Source of the DNA: an uncultured Planctomycetaceae bacterium
GTDB lineage: Bacteria > Planctomycetota > Planctomycetia > Pirellulales > Lacipirellulaceae
DNA: 10,012 bases
Assembly (NCBI GenBank): GCA_937860165.1
Contig: CALMBE010000158.1
Span: 1-10,012, forward strand
Direction: 5' to 3'
The position numbers were made by a program, and so were the translations under genes. How positions within the stretch are numbered: position 1 is the stretch's first letter; each line of letters starts with the position of its first letter. Below, piece by piece: positions 1 through 5,861 of this stretch. The notes under the pieces are model-generated. The model had not been told where the DNA came from, made no database searches, and worked only from the letters and a program-made list of their open reading frames with translations.

Positions 1-6
1 AATAGC

Positions 7-1443
7 ATGGACAAGCCGATCCACTGGACCGAGGGCGCCGCGGCCAAGGGCGCATCGAGCATGTCTGGTGCGAGCGAAGCTGAATTGCTCGCGCTCGAGG
101 ACCGCTACTGCTCGCACGGCGATACCGTCCATTACACCAACCCACCGAAGATGTTCACGGACTGCCAGGGCTCGTTCATGTACGATGGCGCTGGCGCCGA
201 GTACCTCGACTTGCAGATGTGGTATTCCGCCGTCAACTTCGGCTACAAGAACGAGCGCATCGCCAACGCCGTCCGCCGCCAGCTCGACACACTGCCGCAG
301 GTGGCCTCGCAGTACCTGCACCGCGAGAAGATTGAGCTCGCCGCCGGTATCGCCCGCGACGCGGCCGCCAAGTTCGGCCTCGAGGGCCGCGTGCAGTTCA
401 ACGTCGGCGGCAGCCAGGCGGTCGAGGACGCGCTGAAGCTCGTGCGCAACGCCCGCAACGGCAAGAGCCTGATGTTCGCCTTCGAGGGCGGCTATCACGG
501 CCGCACGCTGGGCACCTCGGCGATTACCTCCTCCTATCGCTACCGCCGGCGCTTCGGGCACTTCGGCGACCGGGCGCAATTCGTGCCGTTCCCGTACCAT
601 TTCCGCGGCCCCAAGGGCATGAGCAAGGAGGAATACGGGTTCCACTGCGTGCAGCAGTTCGAGCGCCTGTTCGAGAGCGAGTACAACGGCGTCTGGGATC
701 CGAAGGCCGGCGAAGCCGAATACGCGGCCTTCTTCGTGGAGCCGGTCCAGGGCACGGGCGGCTACGTCATTCCGCCCCGCAACTACTTCATCGAGCTGAA
801 GAAGGTGCTCGATCGATACGGCATCCTGCTGGTGGTCGACGAGATCCAGATGGGTTTCTTCCGCACCGGCAAGCTGTGGTCGATCGAGCATTTCGGCGTG
901 CAGCCGGACGTGATCGTGTTCGGCAAGTCGATCACCAACGGCCTCAATCCGCTGGCCGGCATCTGGGCGCGCGAGGAGCTGATCAACCCCACGGTATTCC
1001 CGCCGGGCTCCACGCACTCGACCTTCAGCTCCAACCCGATGGGCACCGCTGTCGCCGTCGAGGTCATGCAGATGCTGGCCGAGACCGACTACGAGAGCCT
1101 GGTGATGGAGAAGGGCGCCTACCTGCTCGAGGGCCTGCGCGAGCTGCAGCGGCGCTATGCCGTCATCGGCGACGTCGATGGGCTGGGCCTGGCACTGAGG
1201 ATGGAGATCTGCGAGCCCCACGACAGCTTCACGCCGTCGAAGGCCATCGTCGATCGCATGGTGCAGGAAGCGCTGAAGGGCGACCTGGAGGTGGACGGCC
1301 GCAGCTGGGGCCTGGTGCTGGACATCGGCGGCTACCACAAGAACGTGGTCACGCTGGCGCCTAGCCTGCACATCAGCCGGGAAGAGATGGACCTGGCCTT
1401 GAAGCTGCTCGACAGGGTTCTGCATCGTGTCACGAAGACCTGA
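7..1443 (+). CDS. Class III (subgroup II) PLP-dependent aminotransferase, GABA/ornithine/aspartate-aminotransferase-family
   Basis: A cytosolic enzyme expected to move an amino group, probably a terminal (omega) one, to a keto acid using pyridoxal phosphate. At 478 aa it has full family length. Seen in the protein: the phosphate-binding turn GGSQAVE at 134-140, YHGRT at 163-167, VEPVQG with E245, the pyridine-nitrogen Asp in VVDEIQ (D278), the Schiff-base lysine K307 in FGKSITNG, and the partner-subunit loop THSTFSSNP at 336-344. The substrate cannot be read from sequence; 4-aminobutyrate, diaminobutyrate or a related amine donor are all possible. The frame is open for the two codons before ATG 7, so a start outside the window cannot be excluded; M19 at position 61 is an internal alternative. 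The DNA is much richer in GC than the rest of the window (41 of 60 bases in 301-360 against 26 of 60 in 2041-2100), which suggests a foreign origin or an assembly join. No ribosome binding site is visible. Confidence 0.9.
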   Translation: MDKPIHWTEGAAAKGASSMSGASEAELLALEDRYCSHGDTVHYTNPPKMFTDCQGSFMYDGAGAEYLDLQMWYSAVNFGYKNERIANAVRRQLDTLPQVASQYLHREKIELAAGIARDAAAKFGLEGRVQFNVGGSQAVEDALKLVRNARNGKSLMFAFEGGYHGRTLGTSAITSSYRYRRRFGHFGDRAQFVPFPYHFRGPKGMSKEEYGFHCVQQFERLFESEYNGVWDPKAGEAEYAAFFVEPVQGTGGYVIPPRNYFIELKKVLDRYGILLVVDEIQMGFFRTGKLWSIEHFGVQPDVIVFGKSITNGLNPLAGIWAREELINPTVFPPGSTHSTFSSNPMGTAVAVEVMQMLAETDYESLVMEKGAYLLEGLRELQRRYAVIGDVDGLGLALRMEICEPHDSFTPSKAIVDRMVQEALKGDLEVDGRSWGLVLDIGGYHKNVVTLAPSLHISREEMDLALKLLDRVLHRVTKT

Positions 1444-1487
1444 ACGCTGCCATGGCAGGAACCGAGCGGCCCGATGCGGGTTCACGT

Positions 1488-1523
1488 CCGAGATCCGGCC
1501 CGAGATATGCCCCGAGATGATGC
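1488..1523. repeat. Three 12-bp direct repeats starting with CCGAGAT
   Basis: CCGAGAT occurs at 1488, 1500 and 1512, exactly 12 bp apart, each followed by a variable 5-bp tail. It lies in the GC-rich 185-bp gap between the aminotransferase and the hydrolase. No terminator with a T-run and no convincing promoter was seen in this gap. It could be a direct-repeat operator or a degraded coding remnant. Confidence 0.5.
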
Positions 1524-1628
1524 GGGGTGCGACGATTGTTGCCCCCGCGGGGTCTGGCGCCGCGGCGGGCGAGCGTGTATGGCCGCCACGAGGGCTCGCT
1601 TCGGCTTCCAATTGGTGCGCGTAAACTA

Positions 1629-2525
1629 ATGAACGTTCAAGAAAAACACCTGAGCCAGGATCGCAGCGAGCTCCTGCCCGGCGGCCGCCTCGGTGTGCTG
1701 CTGATCCACGGCCTCACGGGCTGCCATGAGAGTTCCTACATGTGGCGCCTGACCGAGAAGCTCGTAGCCTGCAATTACCGTGTATTTCGACTCGATATGC
1801 GCGGTTGTGGGGCAGGGGAAGGACTCGCGCGGCTTCCGAATCACTGTGGTCGTTCTGCCGATGTGGCTGCCGCCCTAAATTATATCGCTGAGTTGTACAG
1901 CGACTCGCCCACATCGGTCGTCACCTTTTCTTTGGGTGGAACGCTTACACTCAATTTGCTTGCCGAAGTGGGGGAAACCCGAGTAGGTAACTTCGAGCGG
2001 GCCTTGATGATTTGTCCTCCGGTCGATTTATTCTCAATCGAAAGGCATTTCCGTACGTTTTTTGGCAGGCGTTATGACAAGTTTTTCGTGCGAACCGTAT
2101 GGGAACAAATCCTCCGCCGCTGGCGGCTCTTTCCTGAAACGGCCCCCCAAGTGATTCCTCCGCGGCCCGAAAAACTTCGCGATATCGATGAATTGGTGAT
2201 CGCCCCCAGTGGCGGGTTTTCCTCGGTCGAGGATTATTACGCCAAAACGCAGCCGGGACCTAAACTTGCCGCGGTTCGGCAGCCGGTTACGATCTTGTTC
2301 AGCCAGGACGACCCGGTTGTACCCTTTGCCCCATTACTTAACTATCCCGTTGGGCCCTCCATTGAAAAGGTGATAACTTCGCACGGAGGGCATTTAGGAT
2401 TCCTCGGTAAACCCGGGCTCGATGCCGATATTCGCTGGCTCGATTGGCGGATTCTCGAATGGCTGGAATCGGGCGAATCGACCCTCAGCTCTCGACAGCT
2501 TGCCCAGTCAAGTTGCTCGGTGTGA
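1629..2525 (+). CDS. Alpha/beta hydrolase of the YheT / ABHD1-3-like family (COG0429 type)
   Basis: A 298-aa soluble hydrolase, likely acting on an ester or lipid-like substrate; the true substrate is unknown. Seen: the oxyanion-hole motif IHGLTG at 26-31, the family signature RLDMRGCGAGEGLARLP at 54-70 followed by GRSADV, the nucleophile elbow TFSLGG with Ser101, an acid in SQDDPVVPF (D227 or D228), and the catalytic His255 in HGGHLGF. The first Gly of the usual GxSxG is Thr99. I chose ATG 1629, preceded by TAA at 1623 in another frame; the in-frame start at 1527 would add 34 Arg-rich residues unlike this family. The N-terminus before HGLTG is shorter than in E. coli YheT, which carries about 60-70 residues there. 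No Shine-Dalgarno is evident. Codons 7-48 have G or C in the third position in 37 of 42 cases, codons 49-110 in 31 of 62, so composition changes abruptly inside the gene. Confidence 0.9.
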   Translation: MNVQEKHLSQDRSELLPGGRLGVLLIHGLTGCHESSYMWRLTEKLVACNYRVFRLDMRGCGAGEGLARLPNHCGRSADVAAALNYIAELYSDSPTSVVTFSLGGTLTLNLLAEVGETRVGNFERALMICPPVDLFSIERHFRTFFGRRYDKFFVRTVWEQILRRWRLFPETAPQVIPPRPEKLRDIDELVIAPSGGFSSVEDYYAKTQPGPKLAAVRQPVTILFSQDDPVVPFAPLLNYPVGPSIEKVITSHGGHLGFLGKPGLDADIRWLDWRILEWLESGESTLSSRQLAQSSCSV

Positions 2526-2724
2526 GATCCGCCACGTTCGAGCCCCTGGCTCTTGCACTTTCGGCAGAATCGCTACGATCCGAACGGTGAAGTCGAACGT
2601 CATTCTCAAAGCTGGCAGGCCACGAATTGCCTGGCAACCTACTCTTGCTTTGAGGCGAGTGGGGTATTTCCCTGCTTGATCAAAAGTACCTAATCCATGC
2701 AGCAATACCGGGCAGAAAAAGGCC
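2526..2724. other. Non-coding gap between hydrolase and zinc-ribbon genes
   Basis: No repeat, RNA gene or clear terminator was seen. The only promoter-like match is TTGCAC with TACGAT 15 bp downstream (about 2551-2577), which has a short spacer and is weak. The gap suggests the zinc-ribbon gene has its own promoter. Confidence 0.4.
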
Positions 2725-3900
2725 ATGAATAGTTCGACCATTCCTAGCGATGATGATTCGGTCGTGGGACTAGATTCCAACACGATCAGCCAAGAATCGA
2801 GTGTGCCTGCGTGCGAAAAATGCGGAGCGGCGATTAATTCCGTCGAGACGTTCGTTTGCCGAAAATGTGGGTGGTACGCAAGCATCGGTTCCTTTGTCGA
2901 ACTCGATCAGGAATGGGAATCCGCCAGCGATCCCAACGAAACCGAGCGGGTCGTCGCACAAGAAGAGGAGCGATTCTCGCTCCCTGATTGGGCTTGGCTG
3001 CTGATTGCCTGTGTGGTGACGATTGTTGGTGAAAGTATCGCGGCACGTCTGCTCACCGATTCCGAGGGAACCGTCCGTACAACTTGGTCGGTTACCCAAT
3101 TGGCGATAGGGGGGGTTGTGTTTGTGGTAAGCCACTTCGTGGCGTTCATTCTGTTGCTCCGAGAAGATAGCGCGGCCGGTCTGCTGGATATCGTGCTAAG
3201 ACCTCTCCGGCCGTGGACTAGACTCATGCGTGAGCTGCCGAAGTTCCAGTGGCTCTGCCATGCGGGAGTCAGTGGCCTGACGGCCGTCTTGATGTCGCTG
3301 TTGGTGATCGGCGCGATTCCTTATGAACGCCTGCTCGACTGGGGAACCAAGAAACCTGTGAAGTCCAGCCTGATGGGGGCTATCGCGTCTCAAGTTCAGG
3401 ACCTCGAAGGGAGTGAGGAAAAATCGCTGGAGGAAGCGGTGGAGGAATTGGGAGGCAGCCAAAAATTGACCGACGAAAATGGGAAAAAGAAAAAGGTGGC
3501 TGCGGAGAAAGAACCCAAGCAGCGAAAGTCCGAGGACTGCGTGATCATCGGTTATCGCGCGAATTCGGAAGGCTTGGTCTACTTGTTGGTATTGGCGGGT
3601 GAGAACCTGGGTCGGCTCCAGCATGTGGGGCAAGTTATGCCCCGACTGCCGCTCAATGAACTGCGAGAATTGAGCGAGCAGCTTTCGGCCGTGCAGACTA
3701 CAGATCCATTTCTGAAACTGCAAATGGATGGAATCACTTGGGTGAAACCTTCGCTGGCCTGTCGCGTGAACTACGCGCGAAAGGGAAAGAAGGGAAGGCT
3801 CTTCGATATCGAACTCGAAACCATACTGGGCGCAATCGACCTGGCTAGCGAGAAACCGGCAGACCCAGCGGGGGAGCAATCGCCAGTTGAGTCCGAGTGA
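2725..3900 (+). CDS. Zinc-ribbon multi-pass membrane protein with a C-terminal DNA-ligase-like OB-fold domain (hypothetical)
   Basis: A 391-aa protein I cannot assign to a named family. Domains in order: an acidic, Ser-rich N-terminus (1-27); a zinc ribbon with C30, C33, C45 and C48 (CxxC-x11-CxxC), the last pair in CRKCGWY; an acidic linker; three probable membrane helices at about 87-109, 122-146 and 178-198; a Glu/Lys-rich, probably helical or disordered stretch at 219-270; and a globular domain at about 270-372. That last domain has VIIGYRANSEGLVYLL, then GRLQHVGQV, NELRELSEQL, WVKPSLACRVNY and KGRLF, in the same order as the C-terminal OB-fold of ATP-dependent DNA ligases (GLxYVGxVGTGF, LxxLxxxL, WVxPxLVxEVxF, dGrLR). 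The nucleotidyltransferase domain and its KxDG motif are absent, so it cannot itself be a ligase. ATG 2725 has AAAAAGG only two bases upstream, a poorly spaced ribosome site. It converges on the ZIP gene across a repeat cluster. Confidence 0.85.
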   Translation: MNSSTIPSDDDSVVGLDSNTISQESSVPACEKCGAAINSVETFVCRKCGWYASIGSFVELDQEWESASDPNETERVVAQEEERFSLPDWAWLLIACVVTIVGESIAARLLTDSEGTVRTTWSVTQLAIGGVVFVVSHFVAFILLLREDSAAGLLDIVLRPLRPWTRLMRELPKFQWLCHAGVSGLTAVLMSLLVIGAIPYERLLDWGTKKPVKSSLMGAIASQVQDLEGSEEKSLEEAVEELGGSQKLTDENGKKKKVAAEKEPKQRKSEDCVIIGYRANSEGLVYLLVLAGENLGRLQHVGQVMPRLPLNELRELSEQLSAVQTTDPFLKLQMDGITWVKPSLACRVNYARKGKKGRLFDIELETILGAIDLASEKPADPAGEQSPVESE

Positions 3901-3919
3901 TGAAGAAAAGGGTGGAAGT

Positions 3920-3968
3920 CGTTAGCTGTAAGCCGTTAGCTATTAGTCGGTAGTCGTTAGTCGCAGGA
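3920..3968 (+). repeat. Degenerate heptamer array, consensus CGTTAGT
   Basis: From 3920 the sequence divides cleanly into 7-bp units: CGTTAGC, TGTAAGC, CGTTAGC, TATTAGT, CGGTAGT, CGTTAGT, CGCAGGA. It begins 19 bases after the stop of the zinc-ribbon gene. The same heptamer type (GGTTAGT, read on the minus strand) recurs at 4041-4066 in opposite orientation. Short tandem heptanucleotide repeats (STRR) are known from filamentous cyanobacteria; a relationship is inference. Confidence 0.75.
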
Positions 3969-3969
3969 C

Positions 3970-4040
3970 TGGATTCCCTCCCCCGCCTCCGCGAGGGGCA
4001 GGCTCTGCGCGGGAATGACGGGATTTTCCCCCAGCCCCTT
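3970..4040. repeat. GC-rich inverted-repeat core between two heptamer arrays
   Basis: The core holds GGATTCCC at 3971-3978 and GGGAATGACGGG near 4011-4022, whose ATTCCC/GGGAAT arms pair, enclosing a C-rich/G-rich stem (CCCC...GGGG) and GCAGGCTCTGC. Similar ATTCCCGC...GCGGGAATGACGG palindromes are common dispersed repeats in bacteria. It lies between convergent genes and may act as a bidirectional terminator-like structure, though there is no clear T-run after the stem apart from ATTTT at 4023-4027. Confidence 0.5.
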
Positions 4041-4066
4041 ACCACTAACCACTAACCACTAACCAC
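4041..4066 (-). repeat. Tandem heptamer array ACTAACC (GGTTAGT on the minus strand), about 3.7 copies
   Basis: Three exact ACTAACC units start at 4044, 4051 and 4058, flanked by the partial units ACC and AC. The array overlaps the 3' end of the ZIP gene: it supplies the stop codon (TAG, 4054-4052) and the last residues before it. Its orientation is opposite to the related array at 3920-3968. Confidence 0.8.
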
Positions 4067-4942
4067 ACTTACGGTGGGCAGGGCAGGGGGGTGCGTGTGG
4101 GTGACCCCTTCTAATTGGCTGATTCCCCAAGCGAGAGCTAAACCCATGAGTAGGGCCGCCGACAGCTTGCCTCGGTCGTGATCGTGGAACTGCAACTCGG
4201 GGAGCAAATCGCTCAAAGCGATGCAGAGAAACGTCCCCGCGGAAAACGCCAACGCTCGGGCGAGGGTTTCCCCACCGGTTTGCGGACCCAGGAAACCCCC
4301 ATAGAAGATCAAGATGCCCAGGGGAATCGCCAGGGAAAATACACCGTTGACCAAATGTCGCCAGGTGAGCGACCATCCACCGTGGGCCATCAACGTGGCG
4401 ATCGTCATCGAATCGAACGGTTTGTGCAGGGCGATGACTAGAAAGATTCCCAGCCCGGCGACATCGGTCGTCTCATGCCCGTGAGCTACTCCGGCAGCTA
4501 GGGCGATTCCTTCAATCACGCTGTGCAGGGTCAAACCCAGGGCGGCACCACTCCAAGAAAGGTGGTGGCCGTGGCCGTGCGCGTGGGTTTCGGCTTCGTG
4601 ATGTTCGTGACCATGGTGGCAAGTGACTTCACCGGCTTCGATTTCGTGGTGATGAAAACAGAAAAAACGCTCGATGAAAAACATCGTCAAGAGTCCAAAC
4701 AACACCCACAGCAAGATGGAATGGTTCGCACTTACGGAATTACCTGCCGAGAGTTGGGCTTGTTCCAAGGCATGAGGCAACATGTGCAACAGGCCAATCC
4801 CGAGCATCACCCCCGCAACAAAACTCACCGCGCATTCCATCCAGCGATGGGTCAACCGAAACCAGACAGGGATCAATCCCCCGGCAATGGACACCAGGAG
4901 TAGCGCAAGGCAATAATAGGTGAGCAAAACGGTCGCATTCAT
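4052..4942 (-). CDS. ZIP family divalent metal transporter
   Basis: A 296-aa inner-membrane transporter expected to import Zn2+ or another divalent metal into the cytosol. Eight membrane helices fit at about 5-27, 33-58, 73-93, 129-153, 161-187, 195-217, 226-248 and 258-277. Metal-site motifs: H53 and H57 in LLHMLPHALE, H140 and E144 in LHSVIEG (helix 4), and H173 in LHKPFDS (helix 5), where D177 stands at the place of the usual Glu. A His-rich loop at 97-127 (HHHEIEAGE, CHHGHEHHEAETHAHGHGHH) between helices 3 and 4 is the typical metal-sensing or metal-collecting loop of ZIP proteins. ATG 4942 puts helix 1 at the N-terminus; no Shine-Dalgarno is seen. It is divergent from dtd, 82 bp apart, with no recognisable Zur box between them. 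The last six residues (VSVVSG) are encoded by or next to a heptamer repeat. Confidence 0.93.
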   Translation of the reverse strand: MNATVLLTYYCLALLLVSIAGGLIPVWFRLTHRWMECAVSFVAGVMLGIGLLHMLPHALEQAQLSAGNSVSANHSILLWVLFGLLTMFFIERFFCFHHHEIEAGEVTCHHGHEHHEAETHAHGHGHHLSWSGAALGLTLHSVIEGIALAAGVAHGHETTDVAGLGIFLVIALHKPFDSMTIATLMAHGGWSLTWRHLVNGVFSLAIPLGILIFYGGFLGPQTGGETLARALAFSAGTFLCIALSDLLPELQFHDHDRGKLSAALLMGLALAWGISQLEGVTHTHPPALPTVSVVSG

Positions 4943-4992
4943 GCGATGAGTATGGCAGTCGGAACTCGGCCAAGCAAGCTAGCGACTGCGAG

Positions 4993-5022
4993 CCGAGAAC
5001 AACCGAGTACAGTCGAGAACCC
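4993..5022. promoter_or_regulatory. Three 10-bp-period repeats directly upstream of dtd
   Basis: CCGAGAACAA, CCGAGTACAG and TCGAGAACCC follow one another at 4993, 5003 and 5013 in the divergent ZIP-dtd gap, ending just before the dtd start. A 10-bp period puts each copy on the same face of the helix, as in direct-repeat operators. There is no Shine-Dalgarno in front of the dtd ATG. A regulatory role is inference. Confidence 0.35.
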
Positions 5023-5024
5023 TT

Positions 5025-5471
5025 ATGCGTGCGTGTATCCAGCGTGTTTCCCGGGCCCGGGTGTTGGTCGAGGGAGAGATTACCGGCCAAATCAAGCAGG
5101 GATTGCTGGTGCTCTTGGGCGTGTCGGCAACCGATACCGATGTCGAATTGAATTGGCTTGCCGAGAAAATCGTCGGCTTGAGAATTTTTGAAGACGATGC
5201 GGGGAAAATGAATCGCTCGTTGGCCGAGGTTGCCGGAGAGATGCTCGTGGTGAGTCAATTCACCCTTTACGGCGATTGCCGGAAGGGGCGTCGTCCCAGT
5301 TTTATTTCTGCCGCCCCACCGGAAATGGCCGAAGCCATGTACGAGCGATTCGTCACCCGCGTGAGTCAGTTGGGGATCTCAACCGAGACAGGCCGATTTC
5401 GCGCGCACATGGATGTCGAAATGGTGAATGATGGACCGGTGACGATCTGGATCGACACGGAGGAAATGTGA
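5025..5471 (+). CDS. dtd: D-aminoacyl-tRNA deacylase (DTD)
   Basis: A cytosolic proofreading enzyme that removes D-amino acids (and glycine mischarged on tRNA-Ala) from tRNAs, protecting translation. It is 148 aa, against 145 in E. coli, and collinear from the first residue (IQRVSRARVLVEGE). Key motifs are present: SQFTL at 77-81 with S77, Q78 and T80, GRRPSF at 88-93, and NDGPVT at 135-140 with the Gly137-cisPro138 pair that enforces chirality across the dimer interface. One oddity: the motif usually written TGRF(G/A)A is TGRFRA here, with Arg125 in a small-residue position. ATG 5025 matches the family's start exactly; no ribosome binding site is visible. It is divergent from the ZIP gene and followed by heptamer repeats. 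It is a housekeeping gene with no functional link to its neighbours. Confidence 0.97.
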   Translation: MRACIQRVSRARVLVEGEITGQIKQGLLVLLGVSATDTDVELNWLAEKIVGLRIFEDDAGKMNRSLAEVAGEMLVVSQFTLYGDCRKGRRPSFISAAPPEMAEAMYERFVTRVSQLGISTETGRFRAHMDVEMVNDGPVTIWIDTEEM

Positions 5472-5483
5472 GGGGGGTGGCGG

Positions 5484-5518
5484 GTGGTGAGTTGTCAGTT
5501 GTCAGTGGTGAGTAGCCT
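5484..5518 (+). repeat. Heptamer array GTTGTCA / GTGGTGA
   Basis: Just after the dtd stop the sequence reads GTGGTGA, GTTGTCA, GTTGTCA, GTGGTGA, GTAGCCT as consecutive 7-bp units. The unit differs from the GTTAGT type near 3920-4066 but the period is the same, and it again lies just beyond a gene's end, beside a palindromic element. Confidence 0.7.
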
Positions 5519-5525
5519 AAGGCGC

Positions 5526-5809
5526 GACTCAAGAATAACTTCCGCATTTCAAGGCTGGCTGCCTTTGGTCTGTACACCGAAGGTGTAAAATCTTTCAGCC
5601 CAGGGTTGTCCCGGTCCGCCGGGACTACCCTGGGTGTCGTTCCCAAACCAACGGCCTACCCTGAAAGGGTTGCATCGCACAAAACAGGCAACCCTGACAG
5701 GGTAGATTTTGTCACGAAACATCGCTTCCCAGGGTAGCTCGCGGACTCGCAACCCTGGGCTGAAAGCTGAAACGCCGTTGGCGTAGTATACCGAAGTTAT
5801 TTTTGAGTC
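5526..5809. repeat. 284-bp nested palindromic non-coding element with terminal inverted repeats (MITE-like)
   Basis: The ends are inverted repeats: GACTCAAGAATAACTTC (5526-5542) against GAAGTTATTTTTGAGTC (5793-5809), 16 of 17 pairing. Inside, CTTTCAGCCCAGGGTT (5592-5607) is the perfect reverse complement of 5751-5766. Local hairpins: 5599-5614 with 5619-5634 (15 of 16 pairs, 4-base loop), 5656-5673 with 5688-5705 (16 of 18), 5728-5738 with 5749-5759 (10 of 11), and the short palindromes 5551-5565, 5574-5586 and 5772-5784. The 5592-5607 arm could pair either locally or with the distant copy. No transposase is encoded. Open frames across it look like by-products of the repeat. I recall similar multi-copy intergenic elements in planctomycete genomes but could not check this. 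It may be a non-autonomous mobile element or a structured RNA. Confidence 0.75.
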
Positions 5810-5822
5810 ATCCCTTAGAACC

Positions 5823-5845
5823 GCCGGTTGTGGAACGCAACCGGC
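5823..5845. other. Stem-loop 16 bp beyond the stop of the giant surface-protein gene
   Basis: GCCGGTTG (5823-5830) and CAACCGGC (5838-5845) form a perfect 8-bp stem with a 7-base loop. It sits immediately downstream of the minus-strand gene ending at 5862, the place for a terminator, but no T-run follows on the minus strand. It may instead stabilise the mRNA 3' end or belong to the neighbouring palindromic element. Confidence 0.45.
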
Positions 5846-5861
5846 TAACAATCAAACACCC

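Noticed and set aside
1527..1628. Upstream in-frame ATG giving the hydrolase 34 more residues
   Set aside because: The extension is Arg/Pro-rich and GC-biased, and unlike any part of the alpha/beta hydrolase family.
3196..3879. 227-aa open frame antisense to the zinc-ribbon gene
   Set aside because: The + strand protein has a clear zinc ribbon, membrane helices and an OB-like domain; the antisense product shows none.
3920..4066. CRISPR array or origin iterons
   Set aside because: Units are only 7 bp, contiguous without spacers, and no cas or replication gene is near.
4740..5258. 172-aa minus-strand open frame over the ZIP-dtd gap
   Set aside because: It overlaps two well-supported genes in the wrong frame or strand and shows no domain.
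5549..5851. 100-aa minus-strand open frame across the palindromic element
   Set aside because: It reads through several inverted repeats and has no start signal; best explained as a by-product of the repeat.
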